DNA of 64,000 nucleotides from Arsenicibacter rosenii (GTDB lineage: Bacteria; Bacteroidota; Bacteroidia; Cytophagales; Spirosomataceae). Numbering within the stretch: the stretch's first letter is position 1; the number at the start of each line of letters is the position of its first letter. Where the stretch lies: assembly GCF_001870735.1 (NCBI RefSeq), contig NZ_MORL01000024.1:1-64000 (forward strand). Direction: 5' to 3'. Position numbers and translations under genes: made by a program. The notes beneath the pieces are model-generated. The model had not been told where the DNA came from. It did no database searches and saw only the letters and a program-made list of their open reading frames with translations. Below, one piece after another: positions 57,672 to 64,000 of this stretch.

Positions 57672-58419
57672 TGATAAATCTAACAACTTAGTCCGTATAT
57701 TAATAATTATACCATGCTATAACGAAGAAGACTCTATAGCTGCTGTTATTCAACAGGTTAATAGCCAGAAGTTTGCAGACAGGCTAGATATCGACGTATT
57801 AGCAATTAATGATTGTTCAACAGACAATACTTTAGAGGTAATGCAACAATCAAATTGTAAATACTTGAATCTACCTATAAACTTAGGTATAGGTGGTGCA
57901 ATGCATGCAGGGTATAAATACGCGTTTCAATATAAATATGATATTGCTGTTCAAATGGATGGAGATGGCCAACATCCAGCTCAGGAACTTTATAAAATAC
58001 TGCAACCTATATTGAATAATGAAGCTGACGTAGTAATTGGATCACGCTTTATAACTAAACAAGGATTCCAGTCTTCACTCATGCGTCGTGTTGGCATTAA
58101 CTACTTTCGATGGTTAAATCAACTTTTAATTGGAATAACAATACATGACAGTACTTCAGGATTTAGAGCTTTCAACAGGAAGACATTACAGATCGTTGAT
58201 AAATATTATCCAGACGAGTATCCTGAGCCAGAATCTATTGTACAATTTGGTTTATCTGCTTTAAGAATAAAAGAAGTACCTGTCACCATGAAAGAGAGAC
58301 AGGGTGGAGTGTCCTCTATAAATAATGGACGAGCAATTTATTACATGGTAAAAGTTACGCTTGGAATTCTATTTATATATATTCGACTTATTTCTAAGCG
58401 TAACCGTAAATATAATTAA
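57664..58419 (+). CDS. family 2 glycosyltransferase (polyprenyl-phosphate sugar type)
   Basis: A 251-residue GT-A enzyme: IIPCYNEEDSIAAVIQQV, VLAINDCSTDNTLEVM, LGIGGAMHAGYKYAF, QMDGDGQHPAQEL (DxD-like DGDGQ) and VVIGSRFITKQG. It resembles DPM1/ArnC-like transferases that load a sugar onto polyprenyl phosphate. The C-terminal end has one hydrophobic stretch. The operon continues with DUF2304 8 bases later, a very common pairing. Confidence 0.92.
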   Translation: MTNDKSNNLVRILIIIPCYNEEDSIAAVIQQVNSQKFADRLDIDVLAINDCSTDNTLEVMQQSNCKYLNLPINLGIGGAMHAGYKYAFQYKYDIAVQMDGDGQHPAQELYKILQPILNNEADVVIGSRFITKQGFQSSLMRRVGINYFRWLNQLLIGITIHDSTSGFRAFNRKTLQIVDKYYPDEYPEPESIVQFGLSALRIKEVPVTMKERQGGVSSINNGRAIYYMVKVTLGILFIYIRLISKRNRKYN

Positions 58420-58426
58420 TTTAACA

Positions 58427-58801
58427 ATGGCAGTTTTACCAACAACTATACAACTAATAAGTATAATAGGGGCTGCTCTATTTATGCTAATTATCTTTCG
58501 GCTTATAGCAAAAGGAAAATTAAGAGAGGAATATTCAATAGTCTGGATACTTTGTACTCTTTTACTAATTATTTTTTCTATATGGCGCAAAGGCCTGGAA
58601 AAAATTGCTTTATTTTTAGGAGTTTATTACGCTCCTTCTTTAATATTTCTAGGTGCTTTTTTTGCAGTAGCGATATTTCTGGTTCATTTGTCATTAGTTA
58701 ATTCCAAACTTCAAAATCAGATTAAAAGCTTAGCCCATGAAATAGCATTTATAAAAAATGAGATTGATTCTCAAAAAAAGAAATCTGAAGAAAATGCCTA
58801 A
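58427..58801 (+). CDS. DUF2304 membrane protein
   Basis: A 124-residue protein from ATG 58427: three hydrophobic helices (LISIIGAALFMLIIFRLIA, SIVWILCTLLLIIFSIW, FLGVYYAPSLIFLGAFFAVA) and a C-terminal coiled coil (NSKLQNQIKSLAHEIAFIKN). DUF2304 proteins regularly sit between a polyprenyl-sugar GT2 and another glycosyltransferase, as here, suggesting a partner role. It overlaps the next start. Confidence 0.88.
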   Translation: MAVLPTTIQLISIIGAALFMLIIFRLIAKGKLREEYSIVWILCTLLLIIFSIWRKGLEKIALFLGVYYAPSLIFLGAFFAVAIFLVHLSLVNSKLQNQIKSLAHEIAFIKNEIDSQKKKSEENA

Positions 58802-59789
58802 AATACACATTATTAATCAATATGTTTGGCCTGATGGCTCCCCTATCTGTATCATTTGCGAACAGTTAACCGAATACTTAACAAATCAAGGTGAAAGTGT
58901 TGCAATGGTGGGAGGAGGAGGAGAATATCGTCCTTCAGCAAGGCCCAAACCTAACATTGAGCTAGTAAGCCTTGAAACAAAAGCATACCCAAGAGATACT
59001 TACTTACAAATTCTAACAGAATATTTTATCGTGTTTAAAATGTTTTGGAAGTATGTAAGAAGAAGTGTAAAAGAAGGAGACGTCTTAGTGATTACAAACT
59101 CCCCATTTCTTAATATCTTTTTAAGATACGCTGTCTTCAAAAGAGGCGTGAAAAGTATTTTCATAATGTTTGATTATTTTCCTGCCTCTATTATTTCGCT
59201 GAAAGTTCCTCACATAGCTCATAAAATAATAAAGTGGTGGTGGGATAGAGAATTAAACAAATTTGATAATGTCATTAAAGTTTCATCTAATGTTGGTTAT
59301 GAAGGGCCAAATGCTGTTATTAAACGATTATGGCCAATGATTGATATTAAGCCAAACCCGGATGTAGCGCCTAAAAAAATGGCTTTGTATACTGGTAATC
59401 TTGGCATAACTCATGATGTAGAAGCGCTAGTAAAAGAATGCTATATCCTACAAGAAAAAGGGTATGAGGTTAACTTTTATGCTGACGGTCCGGGTTTAGA
59501 GAAATTGCCGGCTCAGTTAAAGCCAAGCGTGAAAGGTGTTTTTAAAGACACCCCCTCACTCATAAAGGCACTTTATGAGCATGAAATACATCTAATCACT
59601 GGAACCATAGGAACTGATGAATCTAGTTTTCCTTCAAAAATATGGAATAGTTTAGCTTCTGGCCGAAAAGTAGTTGCTTGCGGGTTTACAGGTAAGATGA
59701 AATTAGAATTAGACTTTATTCTGGCTTCTAATTATACTGCTCATTTAACAGAGATGGCTTCTTTTATTAAAGAACAAGCACACAAGTAA
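58794..59789 (+). CDS. glycosyltransferase, GT4-like
   Basis: A 331-residue GT-B fold protein starting at ATG 58794 (MPKIHIINQYVWPDGSP), overlapping DUF2304 by 8 bases. Features: the N-terminal LTEYLTNQGESVAMVGGGGE, the DVLVITNSPF segment, the central ALYTGNLGITHDVEALVKEC (typical start of the nucleotide-sugar domain) and GTDESSFPSKIWNSLASGRK (acidic/Ser-x-Pro-x-Lys donor-binding motif). It is the last gene of the operon before a wrecked IS. Acceptor unknown. Confidence 0.88.
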   Translation: MPKIHIINQYVWPDGSPICIICEQLTEYLTNQGESVAMVGGGGEYRPSARPKPNIELVSLETKAYPRDTYLQILTEYFIVFKMFWKYVRRSVKEGDVLVITNSPFLNIFLRYAVFKRGVKSIFIMFDYFPASIISLKVPHIAHKIIKWWWDRELNKFDNVIKVSSNVGYEGPNAVIKRLWPMIDIKPNPDVAPKKMALYTGNLGITHDVEALVKECYILQEKGYEVNFYADGPGLEKLPAQLKPSVKGVFKDTPSLIKALYEHEIHLITGTIGTDESSFPSKIWNSLASGRKVVACGFTGKMKLELDFILASNYTAHLTEMASFIKEQAHK

Positions 59790-59810
59790 GTGTACATTTC
59801 CTTACACTTG

Positions 59811-59980
59811 CGGTAAACCAACTGACAATACGTTTATTGAGAGAGCCCTTCAATGGAAGTTTTCGGGATGAATGTTTGAACGCACACTGGTTAATATCAC
59901 TGGAAGATACTCGTGAGAAAATGGAGCATTGGCGGTACGGGTATAACGGTTTTCGGCCGTCGGCAAGCTGTGAGGCCTGA
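59811..59980 (+). pseudogene. IS3-family transposase orfB, C-terminal fragment with frameshift
   Basis: Reads CGKPTDNTFIERA, then after a one-base shift at about 59848 FNGSFRDECLNAHW and LEDTREKMEHWRYGYNGFRP, ending at 59980. This is the end of the DDE domain of IS3-group (IS407/IS51-like) transposases (GKPTDNAxIExFNG...EC). Its upstream part is missing. Orientation is opposite to the orfA-like relic downstream. Confidence 0.8.
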
Positions 59981-60069
59981 CAGCGGATGAAGTCGGGAGA
60001 GGCCTTGAAAGAAGGAGAAACGACCGTCATATCCTTAATTATAGGTACATTTTTCAGGAGAGGCGGCTT

Positions 60070-60490
60070 AAACTCTAATCAAAACTGGCTTGCCAAAAAA
60101 GGTAATGACACGAGCAAGTACGTTGAACCGAAACCTGAGAATCTGCCAATAAGCTTTGGGGCAAGCTTCTGTTTCCCAGCTGGTCCTAAAGCTTATTGCT
60201 GCACATCACGGAGCATTTGCTTATTCAGACTCAGATCGGCTACAAGTTGTTTAAGCTTTTGGTGCTCTTAATTACCTCAATTCCTTAAGTCCAGGACACG
60301 CAGCCCCCGACACTTGTTCTTCCAGACGTAGTACGTCACTTCACTAGCTCTTATTTTGTGGTACACCTTTGGAACCGACACTCCAGTGTCGGCTTAACCC
60401 AATACAAAATGATGGCAGAGGCCAACCGTCTGTGATTCGGTGAACTTTGACGTCTTCTTAGCGATTCTTCAGTTTGTTTAAGAAACTTCA
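60070..60490 (-). pseudogene. IS3-family orfA and orfB start, degenerate
   Basis: On the minus strand, broken by stops and shifts: KTSKFTESQTVG, VSVPKVYHKIRASEVTYYVW, KNKCRGLRVLDL, LKQLVADLSLNKQMLRDV, then ALGPAGKQKLAP. These are the HTH, leucine-zipper and junction segments of an IS3 orfA. The 18-base palindrome CCGACACT-CC-AGTGTCGG (60375-60392) lies inside. It shows an old, rearranged insertion within the glycan locus. Confidence 0.75.
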
Positions 60491-60594
60491 ATCGCCACAA
60501 TTTTTCTGGCTGTCTATTTTTTTAAGGGTTAAGGTTAAACGTAAAAGGCTGTTACAAAATCAAAGATCACGAGGCTGTTTCGCAAACGTAAAAC

Positions 60595-61833
60595 TTATCT
60601 GTAACGTGCATGAAACTCCCCAAATACTAACTGGAACATATAATTCCAAGTAGAGGCTTTAGCTATATACCTAAACGGATTTTTATAAACTTCATCATGA
60701 AGAAGGCAAGCATCATAAATATTATTCACTTGATAAAGTGATGCATTGATCAATATAAAAGGATGCATATAGCGTTTTAGATCATAGTTTATGAGATTAA
60801 CAACATTATTTTCTACAGATTTAATAATTTTTTCTACTTCAGTAATTTCCAAATTATTTTTTTGAGCAATGTAACGCGTTGTCGCTATAATCTCGTCATG
60901 CTTTGCTTTTGCTTTGGTATTAGCCTCTTTAACAGCTATTCTAATAAATGGCAATAAATCGAATTTACTTTTCTCATCCTGATTCAAACCAGCATCAAAA
61001 GACTGTAAAAGACTCTCAGCAATTATATAACTAATTGATGCTGTTGCTTCATTTAATTTAATTCGTTCATGAAAAGGGACTGTCTCCTCAGTCATTGCCT
61101 GGAGCACAGGTGCCGTATTTTCATGATTAAATAAATGTGATGTTCCTAAACTTTTTGCTGAAATTCCAGCAAGTCTTAACCTTTTATTTGACTGCACGTA
61201 TTTGTCAACAACATCACAAAGAGCAATTCCGGAATAGACATCTGGAGCCTGGGATCTAAAAAAACTGGTCGTTTTCTTTTTTATTTTGTTGATTGCATTG
61301 AAACTTACAAACGAACTATAAATCATTGGCAAACGGAGATAATCTGCCTTACAATTAAGCACTTTTCCCAATTCTTTTTTTGCATCGATAATGTCAAATC
61401 CGCTCTCCAGGCTTACTTTAAGCATACTAGCTTGACGCTTAACGGGATGATTTGGCCAATAGTAAAAGTCATGGTAATAATTCATATTTACAGCCTCAAG
61501 GCCCGTTTCATTAAGTAAATTATTACATGTTTCGACAGCATTTGGAAGTAGTCCATCATCATCACCTAAAATAGTTACAAATCCACCCTCTATATGAGAT
61601 AAAGCAAATTCATAATGATAAGTCATGCTCAGACGCTTGCCTGGATTTATGTACTTAATTCTGGGGTCTTTAAAAGAATTTATTACATCTGCAGTCCCAT
61701 CTTGGCTATAATTGTCTGACACAAGTATAGTAAGATTCTCATAATCTTGTGTGGTACATGTCCTTAGCGTATGCTCTAGTATTTCAGCTCTTTCACGAGT
61801 TGGTACAATAATTGTAAATTGTTTATGCTCCAT
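60595..61833 (-). CDS. family 2 glycosyltransferase
   Basis: A 412-residue protein. The N-terminal GT-A core is FTIIVPTRERAEILEHTLRT, then TILVSDNYSQDGTADVINSF and GGFVTILGDDDGLLPNAVET (DDD metal site). The C-terminal about 250 residues are helical without recognised domain, longer than a minimal GT2. It is AT-rich and minus strand, with the C-methyltransferase and RfbH genes upstream in the same direction, so it likely builds the same surface polysaccharide. Confidence 0.88.
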   Translation of the reverse strand: MEHKQFTIIVPTRERAEILEHTLRTCTTQDYENLTILVSDNYSQDGTADVINSFKDPRIKYINPGKRLSMTYHYEFALSHIEGGFVTILGDDDGLLPNAVETCNNLLNETGLEAVNMNYYHDFYYWPNHPVKRQASMLKVSLESGFDIIDAKKELGKVLNCKADYLRLPMIYSSFVSFNAINKIKKKTTSFFRSQAPDVYSGIALCDVVDKYVQSNKRLRLAGISAKSLGTSHLFNHENTAPVLQAMTEETVPFHERIKLNEATASISYIIAESLLQSFDAGLNQDEKSKFDLLPFIRIAVKEANTKAKAKHDEIIATTRYIAQKNNLEITEVEKIIKSVENNVVNLINYDLKRYMHPFILINASLYQVNNIYDACLLHDEVYKNPFRYIAKASTWNYMFQLVFGEFHARYR

Positions 61834-61897
61834 TATTTTGTTTATAAGATAGTAGAATTAGCAATACATTTCATACTTTTAATAGTAGTACTAAAAA

Positions 61898-63106
61898 CTA
61901 TTCAGTAAATAAATCGCTAATATTTACTAGTCTGGGACATACTGTGTTTTTTGCCTTATATAATTCTATAATATCTTTTCTTATTCTTTGAAAAGATATG
62001 GCTGATGTAATAATAACGAGATCTTCCGAAGTATTAATATCATCATAAATGGCACTCCCTATTTCAATTTTTACTCCTGAAATCGTTTCTCCAACATTCC
62101 TTTTATCTCCATCAAAAAGTAATAGTTGCTTATTCTGTTTCTGTGCTAAAGCGATTAATTTATAAGCCAATTGGCCTATTCCATAAAAACAAACCTTGTC
62201 ATTTATTTTATTTAAATATTCAGAAAATGTATTCAAACTTTTTTTTGATCTGTAAATATATTCATTTACAGATAATAAATTTTTGGTACTTTTCTGAAAA
62301 TAAAATTGATCTGGCAGCTTTTTTTTTGAATATATAACATAAGCAGCAAAATAATCTAACCCATTTTCAATTTTAAATGACCGAACCCCTATCTCTTCAA
62401 TTCTTAAATCATATAATTTACCTATATTGATAAAATCTTGTGTACTGAAATGATTAATATGCTCAGTATTGAATTCTTGTAGAGGAGAGTGAATATTTAT
62501 ATGATAACTTTCAGCATCGGGACACTCAATATAAATTAACCCATCCTCGGTTATTGCTTGTTTTGACTTAACAATTATTTCATTAATACTATAAATATGC
62601 TCAAGAACATGAGTATAAGTGATCAAGTCAAATTCATTGCGAAAATCAAAGTCAAAGATCGAACCTGTTAAGCACTCGCAATCTACAAGTTGAGAAGCTC
62701 TGCGTGAACATGTAGGGGATGGATCTAACCCAAACAAATTGGAAAAATTTTTATTCTTAAAGGCCTTCAATAACCCTCCGTTTGCGCAACCGACATCAAG
62801 TATCTTAGCATTTTTGTCAATATGAGCTGAGATTATTTCAACGGTATCTTTTAATCTTGTTTGATCAAGTAGAGAAATACCGCCAGCGCCGACAGAAACC
62901 GTGTTCTCATCTTCATACTTCGATAATTGTGAGTAGTAATTATCTAATTGAAATTGATCTACACCAATATCACCAAATATAAAGCCGCATTTAGAGCAAT
63001 ATAACACTAAATAGTCATTCTTCATCGGATGCTTATCATAAGTTTTTATTGGTATTGAATCTATGATAGCACTATTTTCAGAAGAACATACTGGGCAACT
63101 TCTCAT
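61898..63106 (-). CDS. C-methyltransferase of deoxysugar type
   Basis: A 402-residue protein from ATG 63106 (MRSCPVCSSENS), a start supported by the zinc motif at the very N-terminus (CPVC ... YCSKCGFIFG). The SAM domain: AKILDVGCANGGLLKAF, DLITYTHVLEHIYSINEI. The C-terminal Rossmann-like part has CFYGIGQLAYKLIAL and LLLFDGDKRNVGETISG. The three-part order matches NDP-sugar C-methyltransferases (Methyltransf_13/11/14 layout). Together with the RfbH-like 3-dehydrase it suggests a branched or C-methylated deoxysugar. Confidence 0.88.
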   Translation of the reverse strand: MRSCPVCSSENSAIIDSIPIKTYDKHPMKNDYLVLYCSKCGFIFGDIGVDQFQLDNYYSQLSKYEDENTVSVGAGGISLLDQTRLKDTVEIISAHIDKNAKILDVGCANGGLLKAFKNKNFSNLFGLDPSPTCSRRASQLVDCECLTGSIFDFDFRNEFDLITYTHVLEHIYSINEIIVKSKQAITEDGLIYIECPDAESYHINIHSPLQEFNTEHINHFSTQDFINIGKLYDLRIEEIGVRSFKIENGLDYFAAYVIYSKKKLPDQFYFQKSTKNLLSVNEYIYRSKKSLNTFSEYLNKINDKVCFYGIGQLAYKLIALAQKQNKQLLLFDGDKRNVGETISGVKIEIGSAIYDDINTSEDLVIITSAISFQRIRKDIIELYKAKNTVCPRLVNISDLFTE

Positions 63107-63159
63107 TCTTTTTTGATTTGATTTTAATAATTTCAAGACAATTTAATACCTTTTCATGA

Positions 63160-64000
63160 CTATCTATTACGAATATACTGTTCAATACACTGCGCAATAT
63201 ATTCGTAATGAAGTTTATTTAAACCCGGCCAAACTCCAAGCCAAAATGAGCGATTCATGATTGTATCAGTGTTAGTAAGATCGCCTGCTATTCGATAAGA
63301 TATGTTTTTATAAGCTGGTTGGCGCAACATGTTACCGGCAAACAGTAAACGTGTTCCGATTTTATTTTTTTCTAAAAAACGTATCAGCTCTGAACGATCA
63401 ATAGAACTAGTTTCTCGTATTGTAAGCATAAAGCCAAACCAACTTGGATCACTATTAGGCGTAGCTTCTGGTAAAATAAAGTGTTCCTCAAATGGCTTCA
63501 AAATATCATATAACAATCGATGATTTTCGCGCCGTTTGGCCACAAATTGGTCAGCTTTCTGTAATTGGCTAAGACCGATTGCGGCTTGCATATCAGTTAC
63601 TTTTAGATTGAAACCAATATGCGAATATGTGTATTTATGATCATAACCATATGGTAAATCTCCTAATTGCCATTCAAAGCGTTTACGGCACGTATTATCT
63701 GTACCTGTTTCACAATAGCAATCACGTCCCCAATCACGAAAACTTTCAACAATCATTTTAAGCCTCGCATTACTAGTCAACACAGCCCCCCCTTCACCCA
63801 TTGTAATATGGTGAGCAGGGTAAAATGAAACGGTTGCTAAATCACCAAATGTACCCGTTTTCTGCCCTCGGTACGTAGCTCCCAGTGAGTCGCAATCGTC
63901 TTCAATCACCCAAAGATTATATTTCCGGGCAACTTCCATGACGACATCTAAATTAAACGGATTGCCTAGAGAATGGGCAATCATAATCGCCTTAGTTTTA
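63160..64000 (-). CDS. rfbH: RfbH-like CDP-4-keto-6-deoxyglucose 3-dehydrase, partial
   Basis: The N-terminal part lies beyond 64000. About 280 residues are visible: [20 protein letters not shown], then [14 protein letters not shown], where His replaces the PLP Lys of aminotransferases; the Cys group CYC ... TC within [20 protein letters not shown]; and [20 protein letters not shown]. The His and the Cys cluster mark the E1 (RfbH/DdhC) dehydrase of 3,6-dideoxyhexose synthesis, which carries a [2Fe-2S] centre. The operon continues to the C-methyltransferase and GT2 downstream. Confidence 0.9.
   Translation of the reverse strand, partial: KTKAIMIAHSLGNPFNLDVVMEVARKYNLWVIEDDCDSLGATYRGQKTGTFGDLATVSFYPAHHITMGEGGAVLTSNARLKMIVESFRDWGRDCYCETGTDNTCRKRFEWQLGDLPYGYDHKYTYSHIGFNLKVTDMQAAIGLSQLQKADQFVAKRRENHRLLYDILKPFEEHFILPEATPNSDPSWFGFMLTIRETSSIDRSELIRFLEKNKIGTRLLFAGNMLRQPAYKNISYRIAGDLTNTDTIMNRSFWLGVWPGLNKLHYEYIAQCIEQYIRNR

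Noticed and set aside
59987-60271. 94-codon plus-strand ORF in the IS wreck
   Set aside because: Overlaps degenerate orfA/orfB sequence of the opposite strand; no independent support.
1-64000. CRISPR array or cas genes
   Set aside because: No regularly spaced direct repeats and no Cas motifs were seen.

Overview
The window comes from a Bacteroidota chromosome, most likely a Cytophagales/Spirosoma-type organism. Evidence for this: Bacteroidota-style promoters (TTG spaced about 20 bases from TAnnTTTG), the type IX secretion protein PorT next to UbiE, SdrD B-like adhesin repeats, pirin and DUF5606/DUF5995-type genes, and almost no Shine-Dalgarno (SD) sequences in the core genes. The genus is an inference.

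Layout. (1) 1-7.4 kb is an accessory island: a degenerate transposase tail, an sce7726-type nuclease-like gene, small helix-turn-helix (HTH) regulators, a hairpin-rich intergenic stretch, an operon of three look-alike small proteins read from unusually strong SD sites followed by two HTH-less S24/LexA-like proteins, and a tyrosine recombinase. (2) 7.4-12.6 kb looks like a defence or conflict block: a PIN-like protein, an XRE-ImmA/IrrE metalloprotease regulator with a degenerate PIN partner under a palindromic TGTATACA operator, and a poly-ubiquitin-like / E1 / DUF6527 operon behind a structured leader. (3) 12.6-13.45 kb holds four minus-strand tRNA genes with strange features, interleaved with intrinsic terminators and a candidate small RNA. 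The Ser(UGA) gene carries a 16-base hairpin inserted in its T-loop, and a tRNA with a Leu-type UAG anticodon lacks the long variable arm.

(4) 13.5-55.4 kb is ordinary core chromosome: secreted nuclease, tRNA-Val, porT-ubiE, M19 dipeptidase, Gfo/Idh/MocA oxidoreductase, GH78, astacin, YpdA-like reductase, a 1,731-residue surface protein, PriA, pyruvate kinase, EngB, dihydroorotase, a quinone/aromatic stress operon and pirin that share one palindromic operator, a barnase/barstar pair, CPBP and M28 peptidases, a CcoI-type copper ATPase with a universal stress protein and a divergent REC-CRP regulator, and HisIE. Long perfect inverted repeats sit in several intergenic gaps. (5) 55.5-64 kb is AT-rich and carries surface-glycan genes: membrane protein, glycosyltransferases, DUF2304, C-methyltransferase and an RfbH-type 3-dehydrase cut by the window end. 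A wrecked IS3-family element lies in the middle.

The best candidates for something undescribed are the odd tRNA array with its terminators (12.6-13.45 kb), the poly-Ubl operon with its structured leader and the XRE-ImmA/PIN module beside it (8.2-12.6 kb), and the tandem SD-led small-protein family (4.0-5.2 kb). All functional statements come from reading the sequence and from family knowledge; no database search was run.
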